This document shows, one piece after another, positions 1 through 7,933 of a stretch of 64,000 bases of DNA; the stretch's first letter is position 1, and every line of letters starts with the position of its first letter. The DNA is from an uncultured Lachnospiraceae bacterium. Lineage in GTDB: Bacteria; Bacillota; Clostridia; Lachnospirales; Lachnospiraceae. The DNA is taken from positions 1 to 64,000 of the forward strand of contig CANREB010000009.1 in assembly GCA_947629525.1 (NCBI GenBank), in the 5' to 3' direction. The notes under the pieces are model-generated. The model did not search any database. It was not told the DNA's origin and worked only from the letters and a program-made list of their open reading frames with translations. The position numbers and the translations under genes are program-made.

Positions 1-177
1 TAAAGGCAAACGGGCTATTGCAGATTAAAATAGCGCCAATAAAACCGCCTGCCAATGTATTTATTGTCGCTGATATGCGCCGCCAATTTTTATTATATAC
101 ATACAATCTGAAAAACACAAATTATAATTTTTTATAAAGCTTTTTCCAGTAGCAGATTCGCATAAAGATTTGATATT

Positions 178-210
178 AATTTTTACATTTCACGCGAATT
201 TTTACATTTC
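178..210. repeat. 14-bp direct repeat, two copies
   Basis: The 14-mer AATTTTTACATTTC occurs at 178-191 and again at 197-210, a period of 19 bp. It sits exactly where similarity to the downstream nuclease family seems to begin. It may mark the junction of the deletion that removed the front of that gene, or it may be chance in AT-rich sequence. The first 165 bases of the window contain no gene I can support. Confidence 0.6.
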
Positions 211-228
211 GATTGGCGAAACCGTTCC

Positions 229-744
229 GTGTCATATATATGCCGTTCTTATGACAACCTGAATAGGGGCGGGAAATATAAAGACGCCAAGCCTGTCATA
301 CATATCGGCTTTCTTGATTTTTCATTGGAGGGAGCAGAACCTGAATTTTATGCTACATATAAGCTTGCAAATGTCAAAACAGGGCAGATTTATAGTGACA
401 ACGTTACTCTTTGTGTGGTAGACTTAAATAAAATAGAGCTTGCCACAGATGAAGACAAAAAATATGGCATTGACAAATGGGCGAAGCTTTTTAAAGCAAA
501 GACATGGGAGGCGGTAAAAATGTTGGCGGAGGAAGATGTTTATATCAACGAGGCTTCTAAGACAATCTATGAATTGTGTGCAGACTTTGAAGTTAAGAAA
601 CGCTGCTGGGAGCGGGAAGAATTTGAGGACTATGCCGAGAGGCTCGCCGAGGCAGAAGCTAAGCTTGCCCAAAAGGATGCGGCGCTTGAACAGGCGGAAA
701 AATACCGCAAATGGGCGTTAGCACACGGTTATAGGGAAGACTAA
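229..744 (+). pseudogene. C-terminal remnant of an Rpn-family PD-(D/E)XK nuclease
   Basis: The product resembles the middle and end of Rpn-type recombination-promoting nucleases (the PDDEXK_2 'putative transposase' family), which are abundant in Lachnospiraceae. The recognisable core includes KPVIHIGFLDFSL, IELATDEDKKYGIDKWAKLF and a charged coiled-coil tail rich in Glu and Ala. The family is normally about 280-320 residues; only about 171 are present, and the N-terminal catalytic part is missing. The frame stays open upstream to base 166, and family-like residues (RNRSV) precede the GTG at 229, so that GTG is probably not a true start. I see no ribosome binding site. I read it as a decayed gene; a short domesticated protein is possible but less likely. 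Confidence 0.6.
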
Positions 745-794
745 ATAAATTAGGGTATCTCTACACTGAGCGTATGAACAAAAGTCTGCAAATT

Positions 795-829
795 GGGCTG
801 AAGGCTCTTCTTTGACGAGCTTCCAGCCC
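795..829 (+). terminator. Stem-loop terminator after the nuclease remnant
   Basis: GGGCTG at 795-800 pairs with CAGCCC at 824-829, and the inner AAGGCTC and GAGCTTC extend the stem. A T-rich tract (TTTGTTTGA) follows on the plus strand. It lies between two convergent genes. Confidence 0.5.
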
Positions 830-869
830 TTTGTTTGACTGTTTCATACAATCCATTTTTGCCATTATC

Positions 870-2312
870 TTACTTAAGCGCCACAACCTCCGCCCTCGTT
901 TTGTAAAACACCGCCCTTGAAACCTTGCTTTTTTCCAAATATCCGTTTGCTTCAAGATTTTGAAGCACCTTCCTGCGCAGATAGGTCGAATTGCTGACTC
1001 CGAGATACTCTGCAATCTCCAAAACTTTCCGCGCCTTATAATAACAGAAAGACAAAACCCTTCCGTCAAGCTCCGTACCGTTCGGCACAGGCACATAATC
1101 AAGCTCCGGAATGCTGCTGTCCTCAACTCCGCGGTCATATGTCAAATCAGGAAGCACTAACGTAAAATGGTCTGATGAAGAATATATATACGGCTTATGT
1201 GGCAAGTCAGCCTCCATATATTCCTCCGTTATTTTGTCAAAACCTGTTCCCGCAGCTTCCATTACATTACAGGCAACAAGCACATTGGATATCAATTCAT
1301 TTCTTCTTTTGGATATGACACCTGACAAATCATAAGTTTTCCCCAGCTTCTCTCCCCTGTAAAATCCCCCTGGCGACGATATCTCCAATCTGTCTTTAAA
1401 CATATCTATTTGTATTTGCGTGCCGTCCAAAAAATAATCCCTATGCGCAACAGCATTTATAACTCCTTCAAACAGCGCGCGCTTGGGGTAAGCATCAACA
1501 TTCTTTCTGGCATTATCTAATTTAACCACGGAATGATTCATTCTCTGATTTACAAAATCCATAATGTAATTGATGACCGCCGTAATATTTCCGCTAAACC
1601 TGTTTATCGTCACTATTCTCTCGCTTCCTTTATTGAAGCCCGAAAAAACAGAACACTGAACCTGAGTTTTTTTATCACTGTAATCGTCCGAAAACAAGAC
1701 AGCGCCATTCAGCAGATAGCCCTCGGCATTATAAAATCCCATCGACTGCAGAGCCTTTTCTTTCAGTTCTCTGCCGTCATTATGCTCAGAATAAAAAGCC
1801 CTCAGTGCCGAAAATTTTGACGCGTCATATTTTGTGCCTGAAACCAAAACATCATACTGTGTGTTTTTGCTTTTCACGCTCATTTCAATAATTTCCTCAT
1901 ATGTAGCGCCGTTTGTAAATCCATCCCTTCGCATAAAAATAGAGGGAATACCCTTATATTTCAAAATAATCGGCTTAATCGGCGATTCATCAACACTGAC
2001 CTTGATTATAAAACGCTCACTCTGATTTATCTCATAGCGGACAAACGAAAGCTTCATTTGCGGTCTTGGGACTAAATGCTCATTGACCTGATTATTAAAG
2101 TAATTCCGCTCGTTATCGGCAGACTTTCTGTCAAATCCAATCAGTTTATTCGTCTTATCTTCAACTCCGATGTAAAAATCTCCTCCGCCTGCATTGGCAA
2201 ATCCTGCTATGCTTTTGAGCCAGCCGACAACATCGTCACGGTTCAGCACGCTTTTACATTCAAATTTATCGCTTTCAAGCTGCAAATCGCCTATAATTTC
2301 TTCCAAATACAT
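870..2312 (-). CDS. AlbA_2 (Schlafen-type) / HATPase domain transcriptional regulator
   Basis: A 480-residue member of the COG2865 group, often named 'ATP-binding protein' or 'putative RecG-like regulator'. The N-terminal AlbA_2 domain (about residues 10-135) has the family pattern FECKSVLN... IAGFANAGGGDFYIGVED. A GHKL-type ATP-binding region (about 265-400) shows EGVINAVAHRDYF and DRLEISSPGGF. The C-terminal 55 residues look like a winged helix (VLEIAEYLGVSNSTYLRRKV). The combination suggests a cytoplasmic DNA-binding regulator; its target is unknown. ATG is preceded by AGGGTGG. It stands alone, and its promoter carries an extensive TTGAA array that suggests autoregulation. Confidence 0.85.
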   Translation of the reverse strand: MYLEEIIGDLQLESDKFECKSVLNRDDVVGWLKSIAGFANAGGGDFYIGVEDKTNKLIGFDRKSADNERNYFNNQVNEHLVPRPQMKLSFVRYEINQSERFIIKVSVDESPIKPIILKYKGIPSIFMRRDGFTNGATYEEIIEMSVKSKNTQYDVLVSGTKYDASKFSALRAFYSEHNDGRELKEKALQSMGFYNAEGYLLNGAVLFSDDYSDKKTQVQCSVFSGFNKGSERIVTINRFSGNITAVINYIMDFVNQRMNHSVVKLDNARKNVDAYPKRALFEGVINAVAHRDYFLDGTQIQIDMFKDRLEISSPGGFYRGEKLGKTYDLSGVISKRRNELISNVLVACNVMEAAGTGFDKITEEYMEADLPHKPYIYSSSDHFTLVLPDLTYDRGVEDSSIPELDYVPVPNGTELDGRVLSFCYYKARKVLEIAEYLGVSNSTYLRRKVLQNLEANGYLEKSKVSRAVFYKTRAEVVALK

Positions 2313-2338
2313 AAAACCACCCTGTCATTTTTAATTAA

Positions 2339-2422
2339 TTCAATAATACTTCAATATCAGTTCAATGTCAACTTCAACATTACTTCAATTATAACTTCAA
2401 TATATGTTCAAGTAAGTTTCAA
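2339..2422 (-). promoter_or_regulatory. Phased array of eight TTGAA half-sites over a consensus promoter
   Basis: On the minus strand TTGAA occurs eight times in the same direction. On the plus strand its TTCAA complements start at 2339, 2350, 2361, 2373, 2384, 2396, 2407 and 2418, so the spacing is 11 or 12 bp, about one helical turn. Most copies extend to TTGAAGT or TTGAAGTT. A ninth copy, inverted, lies at 2428. The array covers the promoter of the AlbA_2 regulator and would put a protein on one face of the helix. It is a plausible cooperative operator for that regulator. Bases 2430-2684 otherwise show nothing I recognise. Confidence 0.75.
2343..2371 (-). promoter_or_regulatory. Sigma-A promoter of the AlbA_2 regulator
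   Basis: On the minus strand TTGACA (2366-2371) is followed by a 17-base spacer and TATTAT (2343-2348), nearly a perfect vegetative promoter. Transcription would start near 2336, giving a leader of about 25 nt. Both elements are embedded in the TTGAA array. Confidence 0.75.
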
Positions 2423-2684
2423 TTTCTTTGAATTATCAAAAGTATTTCACATACAGCCGCGCTTTATGCAATTTAAATTCCTTCCCGCCTCTTTCATAAT
2501 CATCTTTTTTCATCATTATCCTGTCCCATCCCTATACTTTTTCAAACTGAAACGTAAATAGAAATAGCGGGCGATAAGAAAAGCGTCCATTGGTTTTCTC
2601 CCAACAAGCGCTCTCCTGCCTTAAATACCTATTTTGTTTTACTGTTGTCTTATTCAAATCCTGCTTTGACTTTTATTTTACACC

Positions 2685-3731
2685 TCAATAGACTTCTGCC
2701 CCATACTCAATGTCAATTCCTTTATGTTCGTTCAGGACATAATCCTTCCCGCCTATTGTCACCGTCTGTCCCGGCTGGAATTTATCAAGCTGAAATGTCT
2801 TTCCGCTGATAAGCGCATTATACCGTTTGTCATATGTTTCCTTATCGAAAAGCGTCATGGCGTCCTCGTTGGCGGACAAATAATAACTTTGAGAGCGATT
2901 TCCCACCGTCACAGTGAAAAAACCGTTCTGAATACCAACATCCGTCAATTTCTGCCTGATTTCTTTCTGACTGTAACGCTGTTCAATGCTCCATACATTC
3001 CCATGCGCCACATCCTCCCAAAACTCCGCATACTCCACTGCTTCCTTGTCAATGCGTTCTTTCCCAAAATTGGCAAAGGTGCCTGCGTTTAATGAAGATC
3101 CCATCGAAAGCACAGTATGGTTTCTGCCGTCCTTCCCCTTGAACTGATAATACGAATAGCTGTCAAAACGCACCTCGTTATCCTTTACGGACATCTGTTT
3201 GGGATTGTGGATTCCCAGCGCATTATTGACATCATCTGGATTAAAATACATCTTTTCACCAACGGGATGGCTTCCGGCGTACTTGCCATTGCTTCTATAT
3301 ACATTCTCGCGCCCCTGAAAATAAGTTGATCTTCCGTCATATCCAAGCGTATAGCTGTCATATTTTTTGATTGCATCCAGTATTTGCTGCCCTGAATAAA
3401 ACGGTCTTCTTTGGTTCGGTCTTGCGCCCGCCAAAGTTCCCTGCCTTGTATAAAGCTTCGATTCTGTACGGTTTCCTCTGTGGTAAAGGACACCGTCCTT
3501 CATATATGTTTTGGAATACTTATTGACGCGGTTTCTGTCCGCATTTTTGTTTCCTACGTGGTAAAGGACGCCGTCCTTCATATATGTTTTGGAATATTTA
3601 TTGACGTGATTCCAGTCCGGCATATTCGCACTCCCGACATTTCTTCTTCCAAACATTCCTGACACTGTGGAATGTCGGTTAAAAAAGCTGCTGCCCATAA
3701 AATTATTAAAGAAATTTCCATTGATTCTCAT
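2685..3731 (-). CDS. Hypothetical protein with a tandem 26-residue repeat
   Basis: I do not recognise a family. The 348-residue product has no signal peptide and no membrane segment. Residues near 43-95 contain two copies of a 26-residue unit sharing VNKYSKTYMKDGVLYH, and the DNA repeats with a 78-bp period. The rest is rich in Tyr, Asn, Gly and charged residues (SYTLGYDGRSTYF, DSYSYYQFKGKDG). The start MRINGNFF resembles the MTINGISG and MEITNNYN starts of its two upstream neighbours. RBS GGAGGG lies 8 bases before ATG. It is the last gene of the three-gene operon next to the LytTR system and shares their duplicated leader. Confidence 0.75.
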   Translation of the reverse strand: MRINGNFFNNFMGSSFFNRHSTVSGMFGRRNVGSANMPDWNHVNKYSKTYMKDGVLYHVGNKNADRNRVNKYSKTYMKDGVLYHRGNRTESKLYTRQGTLAGARPNQRRPFYSGQQILDAIKKYDSYTLGYDGRSTYFQGRENVYRSNGKYAGSHPVGEKMYFNPDDVNNALGIHNPKQMSVKDNEVRFDSYSYYQFKGKDGRNHTVLSMGSSLNAGTFANFGKERIDKEAVEYAEFWEDVAHGNVWSIEQRYSQKEIRQKLTDVGIQNGFFTVTVGNRSQSYYLSANEDAMTLFDKETYDKRYNALISGKTFQLDKFQPGQTVTIGGKDYVLNEHKGIDIEYGAEVY

Positions 3732-3740
3732 AGCTTTTCC

Positions 3741-3776
3741 CTCCTTGCGCTTTACGGCTTGAAATCCATTTCCTAA
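3741..3776 (-). repeat. Shared 5' leader element, copy 3
   Basis: Read on the minus strand the leader runs GGAAATGGATTTCAAGC, then about 10 bases, then AAGGAGGG, just before the start of the 348-aa gene. The same arrangement precedes the FlxA-like and DUF6033 genes (copies at 4721-4757 and 5592-5627). The three copies probably came from duplication of a leader plus ribosome binding site. Confidence 0.6.
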
Positions 3777-3789
3777 CTTGCATCAAAGC

Positions 3790-4617
3790 TTACAGCCTTA
3801 CGTCTACATGTGCATATACAGCGCTCTGCTGCTCTGCGGGGACTTCTGCGTCCGAAAGGGGTTCGGAAACGTCTGTGTCTTTATCGGTTTTATTGCTGTC
3901 CGCATGAACGCTGTCTGGCTGCTCATTTTTTGATACATTGTCTTTTGCCTTTTCTTCTTCGGCACCTGTCGCCTTGGTGTCTTTGTCTGTTGCCTGTTCG
4001 TCGGCTTTCTTGGCTTCCTCTAATGCCTTATTCGCTTCGCCAAGCGTTTCTGCCTGCGCCTTGGTAACATCCATTGCTTTCTGTTCCACTTCGGCAAGTT
4101 CCGCTTTCTTTCCCTCTGTATTAGCTGTCTTCCCGCCTGTCGCGCGGGCTTCATCAAGTTTAATTTCTATTTCAAGAACTCCCGCCCTGCCCTCAAAGGC
4201 TGATGCGACATTGCCTTGGATTTTTGCCTGCTTTAAGGATGTATCCGCTGAAATCATCGCTGCCATATTTGCCTGAGAAATTCCTGCGCTCCTGCTATCC
4301 GCATTTGCGCTCTTGCCGCCAAGCATATCGTCTACGGAAGAACCTTTTGCCTGCTGCTTTTCTGAGCGTTCCGCCCTGCGTTGTTCTATCTGGTGCTGTC
4401 TGAACTGCATATTCAGGTCGCTTATCTGCTGCTGTATTTCCTGACGCTTTTTCATCTTTTCTTCCAGTGTCATTTCTTCGTTGGAAGAAAGCTCCTGCAA
4501 CTGTTTCTGCGCATTGGCAATTTGGTTTTGAATGTTCCTGCTGTATGAGTCCATTGCCTGATTCATTCCCATCTGCGCCGTCTGCGTGTTTGCTCCGCTG
4601 ATTCCGTTAATTGTCAT
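3790..4617 (-). CDS. FlxA-like family coiled-coil protein
   Basis: A 275-residue protein. The N-terminal part matches the FlxA-like pattern: MTINGISGANTQTAQMG, then long Gln/Glu/Arg helices with NQIANAQKQLQELSS and EEKMKKRQEIQQQISDL. A middle region (DMLGGKSANADSRSAGIS) leads to a highly acidic, Ala/Glu/Lys/Asp-rich tail with little predicted fold. No signal peptide or membrane segment is seen. I start at the ATG with GAGGAGG ten bases upstream; the frame stays open further upstream, but only through hairpin repeats with no usable start. FlxA-like proteins have no established function in clostridia. It is the second gene of the putative LytTR-controlled operon. Confidence 0.75.
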   Translation of the reverse strand: MTINGISGANTQTAQMGMNQAMDSYSRNIQNQIANAQKQLQELSSNEEMTLEEKMKKRQEIQQQISDLNMQFRQHQIEQRRAERSEKQQAKGSSVDDMLGGKSANADSRSAGISQANMAAMISADTSLKQAKIQGNVASAFEGRAGVLEIEIKLDEARATGGKTANTEGKKAELAEVEQKAMDVTKAQAETLGEANKALEEAKKADEQATDKDTKATGAEEEKAKDNVSKNEQPDSVHADSNKTDKDTDVSEPLSDAEVPAEQQSAVYAHVDVRL

Positions 4618-4635
4618 TGTCAATCCTCCTCGTTT

Positions 4636-4726
4636 TCCGAAGGAAAATGCGAGCCCTGCGAGCAGAGGATTTTCCTCCTTGTCCTCCGAAGGAAAATGTG
4701 CGCCTTGCGGCAGAGGATTTTCCTCC
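4636..4726 (-). repeat. Tandem pair of palindromic (REP-like) hairpins
   Basis: Two copies of an imperfect palindrome of about 42 bp lie head to tail with a 49-bp period (4636-4678 and 4685-4726). Each has GGAAAAT and ATTTTCC arms around a GC-rich centre (CGAGCCCTGCGAGCAG or TGCGCCTTGCGGCAG). They separate the duplicated leader from the FlxA-like start codon. In RNA they would form two stable stems between the DUF6033 and FlxA-like genes, which could affect processing or relative expression. Confidence 0.75.
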
Positions 4727-4757
4727 ATGAATTTGATAGCTTGAAATCCGTTTCCTG
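4721..4757 (-). repeat. Shared 5' leader element, copy 2
   Basis: On the minus strand it reads GGAAACGGATTTCAAGC, about 10 bases, then TGGAGGAAAA. It is the same element found before the two flanking genes. Here its GGAGG is cut off from the start codon by the two hairpin units, and the FlxA-like gene uses a second GGAGG. Confidence 0.6.
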
Positions 4758-4775
4758 TTTTCAATTCAAAAGCTT

Positions 4776-5582
4776 TTATATCTGCACATCAAAATTGTTA
4801 CCTGCCACAACAGGATTTTTTACCTTATCGGGCTGTTCCTGCGCTTCTTCTTTTGCCGCATTGATGATTGTCTGCATATCGTCATTGTCAAGATATATTT
4901 TTCCGTCGTCCGCATTTTGCAACTTTTCCGAAAGCAGATTTTCAGCCTTATCCTGTGCCGTATCAGATTTGACAACAATAATGCTGCCCTGATTTTGACT
5001 GTCTTCCGTCTTTTTTGCTTCTTCGGCTTTTTCTTCTAACTGTTCCGTAAGCTGCTCTGCCTTTTTACGGGCATTTTCGCGGTTTTTTTCTATCTGCTTT
5101 TTAGCATTTTCCTCTGCTTCCTTGCGAAGTTTTTCATTTGCCAAATCTTTTTTTACAACAACAGCAAAATGCGAAAATTTTCCATTTTCATCTATATAGC
5201 TATGGCTACACACAACGGTATGTCCCATTGATTTTGAAAAATTATCTGCAAATTTCAGAGCATTTTCTACATCTTTCAGACGTTGTGTGTATTCCTTAGC
5301 TGCGACAGGATCACTCTGCATTTTTTCCAAAAGTTTCGGGTTAATATCTACAGTGTTTACTTTACCATCATTTTGTAGGTTAATCCCCTGTCCAACTTGC
5401 AGCTTCATATATGGCACTTGCTTCTGCAAACTTTTAAGATATTCCTCATTGCTGGATTTCTTGACAGTGCTTTCTTTGACTTCTGTGTTTTCATCCGCCT
5501 TCTTCTGACTATCAACCGCTTTCTTTTGTGCCGCATAGGTATTCTCATATGCGTTGTAATTGTTTGTAATTTCCATTGCCAT
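4776..5582 (-). CDS. DUF6033 family protein
   Basis: A 268-residue protein that fits DUF6033, a clostridial family of unknown function. The start MAMEITNNYNAYENTYAAQ is typical. A globular middle (about residues 47-150) includes VPYMKLQVGQGINLQ, DINPKLLEKMQ and GKFSHFAVVVKKD, followed by a long Glu/Lys-rich coiled coil (150-190) and an acidic tail. There is no signal peptide. RBS AAGGAGG is eight bases before ATG. It is the first gene of the three-gene operon, 164 bp downstream of the histidine kinase, with a LytTR-type direct repeat in that gap. This points to control by the adjacent two-component system. Confidence 0.75.
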   Translation of the reverse strand: MAMEITNNYNAYENTYAAQKKAVDSQKKADENTEVKESTVKKSSNEEYLKSLQKQVPYMKLQVGQGINLQNDGKVNTVDINPKLLEKMQSDPVAAKEYTQRLKDVENALKFADNFSKSMGHTVVCSHSYIDENGKFSHFAVVVKKDLANEKLRKEAEENAKKQIEKNRENARKKAEQLTEQLEEKAEEAKKTEDSQNQGSIIVVKSDTAQDKAENLLSEKLQNADDGKIYLDNDDMQTIINAAKEEAQEQPDKVKNPVVAGNNFDVQI

Positions 5583-5591
5583 AAATTTCGT

Positions 5592-5627
5592 CCTCCTTGA
5601 ATTTTATTGATTTGAACTCCGTTTCCA
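5592..5627 (-). repeat. Shared 5' leader element, copy 1
   Basis: On the minus strand it reads GGAAACGGAGTTCAA, about 12 bases, then CAAGGAGGA, directly ahead of the DUF6033 start codon. It matches the leaders of the two downstream genes. Confidence 0.55.
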
Positions 5628-5707
5628 TTTTCCCATTGCTGCCACTTGCCATAATGTCACCCTTCTGTAAAATTTATCGGAGGGAATTTACCGAAATTAA
5701 CAAACTT

Positions 5708-5738
5708 GTTGTGAACAGCCCTTTTTATGTTGTGAACA
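5708..5738 (-). promoter_or_regulatory. LytTR-type direct repeat upstream of the DUF6033 operon
   Basis: GTTGTGAACA occurs at 5708-5717 and 5729-5738, a period of 21 bp, two helical turns. LytTR response regulators bind direct repeats with this spacing. The same core is found in front of the response regulator gene itself (7934-7963). I infer that the regulator activates the three-gene operon from here; no clear -10 hexamer is visible downstream. Confidence 0.6.
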
Positions 5739-5746
5739 ATCTTTTT

Positions 5747-7093
5747 TTATTCAATCTGAAGCATAATGCTCACAATCACTTCGCCTTCCCGCTGTTCAAA
5801 AGATACGTCTCCCATATATTTTCTTGCAACCCTGCGTATATTTTTCAATCCTATGCCATGTTCCCCGCTCTTTTTTGTTGTAAATGGCAGTCCGCTTTCC
5901 GAATCGATGTACAATTTACCCTGAAAGCTGTTTCGGATAATCAGCGTATATACACTGTTTTGGCGGAAGGAATATATCCTTATATACGGCTTATCTCCAT
6001 TTGCCGACTCCATACAATTATTGAGCGCATTATATAAAATAATGCTGAAGTCAAACGCATTCAGCTTCGTGTTTTCAGGATAATGGAAATCACAGCCGAA
6101 CGCGATTCCCGCTTTCTCGGCTTCTTTCTTCTTTTCCAGCAAAATGATATCGGTGACAGGATTGCCTGTTTTTAATTCGGGCGTAAGCTCTTTCCATTCA
6201 TCACTTAGCCTTTCCAAATATGCGCGGGTTTCCCCGCTGTTCTCAGTGCCGATAAGACGCTCCAATACCTGAATATGGTTTCCCATATCATGGCGTATGG
6301 AACGGATGTCGCTATAAAGCCTTTCCACCCCTTCAATGTGGATTTTCATATCATTTATCTGGCTTGCAATAAGCTCCCTGTCCGACTGTTCCTCCTGCGA
6401 TGTTTTCAGGCTTTGAAAAACAAAAATCATAACAAGGATTGCTGTTATAGATATGAGGTAATACAATATGCACAGTACATCATATATCCCCGCCATTCCG
6501 GATTTGACCTGATAAAACCTGAATATCGCGCTGCCAATCACCTCTGACAGCGACGGGACAATCAATAAAAGCAGCTCCCTTATTCCCATGTACCTGTTTT
6601 TGCTCTCATATGTCCTATTAACTGTCCTGACTGACAGATATAAAAAGAGCGTGCAGAGAAAGATATTTAAAATCCTTACTGACACATAGACTCCATACCA
6701 CAGCCATTCCATTGCCGCGATTTTCTCACTCATAATCAACGGCTCAAAAAAAAGACTGTCTATTTTCCCAGACAAGGCAGACGACAGCTCACATAAAGAA
6801 AAAAATGTAACCGAAAGGAAAATTTTCTGGTTTATATTTTTCCTGTCCTCTATGCACATTACGATAAAAACTGCCAATATGCCCGCAAAATAAGCAAAAA
6901 AGTTATTTACATGTACAGGCAGCCTATATAAGAAGACCATCACAGCCAAATAGACTATTCCGACACTGAAGGCTTTTTTCCGCTCCCACAAATAAGGCAA
7001 AACATATATAATCAGGCACGCTGCCACGAAAATAAGCTGGATAATATCCGCGGCATAAGATGTGCCGTTCCACCATAGCTCCAGTCGGCTCAT
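5747..7093 (-). CDS. GHKL-type sensor histidine kinase (AgrC/VirS-like)
   Basis: A 448-residue membrane kinase. The first half (about residues 15-230) has six or so hydrophobic segments, such as IIQLIFVAACLIIYVLPYL and YYLISITAILVMIFVF. The cytoplasmic half has the phospho-acceptor motif SIRHDMGNHIQ with His at about residue 268, an N-box (ILYNALNNCMESA) and a G-box (GEHGIGLKNIRR). This is the class that pairs with LytTR regulators and usually senses peptides or envelope signals. Its start codon overlaps the response regulator stop by 4 bp (ATGA), so the two are translationally coupled. No signal-peptide precursor gene is obvious nearby. Confidence 0.9.
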   Translation of the reverse strand: MSRLELWWNGTSYAADIIQLIFVAACLIIYVLPYLWERKKAFSVGIVYLAVMVFLYRLPVHVNNFFAYFAGILAVFIVMCIEDRKNINQKIFLSVTFFSLCELSSALSGKIDSLFFEPLIMSEKIAAMEWLWYGVYVSVRILNIFLCTLFLYLSVRTVNRTYESKNRYMGIRELLLLIVPSLSEVIGSAIFRFYQVKSGMAGIYDVLCILYYLISITAILVMIFVFQSLKTSQEEQSDRELIASQINDMKIHIEGVERLYSDIRSIRHDMGNHIQVLERLIGTENSGETRAYLERLSDEWKELTPELKTGNPVTDIILLEKKKEAEKAGIAFGCDFHYPENTKLNAFDFSIILYNALNNCMESANGDKPYIRIYSFRQNSVYTLIIRNSFQGKLYIDSESGLPFTTKKSGEHGIGLKNIRRVARKYMGDVSFEQREGEVIVSIMLQIE

Positions 7094-7860
7094 TTGATTT
7101 CCATACCTTTCTTTGTAGTGTATTTCAAATATTTTTTCACAAAATCCGAATAATTCGGCTTTGCAATCGGCACTGTTCCAATGCCCATTTCTACAGATGA
7201 AGCATCATATTTCTGTACATATTTAAAATGTATCAGGTACGACCTGTGCGGTCTGAAAAAATCTTCTCCCGCCTTTTTCTCCAAATCTGAAATTTTTCCA
7301 TAATACTCAACCGCGCCGTCCACCATATGTACAACGATTTTTCTATTGAACACTTCAGCGTATATTATCTTTGCCAGCGAAAGCTTTGTATGGATTCCCG
7401 ACATCTGCACCATAATATATTCTTCCTCATCAGCTTCCGCCAGCTTTCTGCCCTCGACCTTTTTTACTGCCTTTTTCAAAACGTCAAGAAATTTATCATC
7501 TGAAAAGGGTTTGACAATATAATTGAGCGCATCGACATCAAATGCCTGAAAAACGTATTCTTCAATCGCCGTGACAAATATAATGAGCGTGCTGTTATGC
7601 TGTTCCCGCAAAGCCCTTGCGGTTTCCATTCCATCAATTCCCGACATCTGTATGTCTAAAAACAGGATGTCTATATGAAACGCACTGTTCAGCAGCTCAT
7701 TTCCTGAAGAAAATTTGCGTACCACTGCATTAGGCAATGCAGCTTTTATTTTTTCCTCAAGCATATCACACATAATCTGCTCGTCGTCGCAAACCGCTAT
7801 GTAGACGGTATCATTGCTTATCAGTCTGACCGAAGCGCTTTTGGTGAAATTGTGATCCAT
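7090..7860 (-). CDS. LytTR-family response regulator
   Basis: A 256-residue regulator. The receiver domain (about residues 19-135) has the acidic pair CDDE at 24-27, phospho-acceptor Asp69 in ILFLDIQMSGIDG, and the conserved Lys in YIVKPF. The C-terminal LytTR DNA-binding domain (about 148-250) includes FFRPHRSYLIHFKYVQ, typical of the family. RBS AGGAGG lies 11 bases before ATG. It is the first gene of the regulator-kinase operon. A direct repeat about 75-105 bp upstream matches the one before the DUF6033 operon, so autoregulation is likely. The first 15 residues extend beyond the usual domain start. Confidence 0.92.
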   Translation of the reverse strand: MDHNFTKSASVRLISNDTVYIAVCDDEQIMCDMLEEKIKAALPNAVVRKFSSGNELLNSAFHIDILFLDIQMSGIDGMETARALREQHNSTLIIFVTAIEEYVFQAFDVDALNYIVKPFSDDKFLDVLKKAVKKVEGRKLAEADEEEYIMVQMSGIHTKLSLAKIIYAEVFNRKIVVHMVDGAVEYYGKISDLEKKAGEDFFRPHRSYLIHFKYVQKYDASSVEMGIGTVPIAKPNYSDFVKKYLKYTTKKGMEIK

Positions 7861-7933
7861 AAATGCATTGTCCTCCTGCTGTAGTTTCCTTAATATTTGA
7901 TTATATCATATATTTTCGGATTTCATTGTGCAT

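Noticed and set aside
2339-2422. TTGAA repeats as a CRISPR array
   Set aside because: Repeat unit and spacing (5 bp per 11-12 bp) are far too short; it overlaps a promoter.
4618-4764. 49-residue N-terminal extension of the FlxA-like protein
   Set aside because: It would begin at a TTG without RBS and consists of translated leader and REP-like hairpins; the ATG at 4617 has GGAGG.
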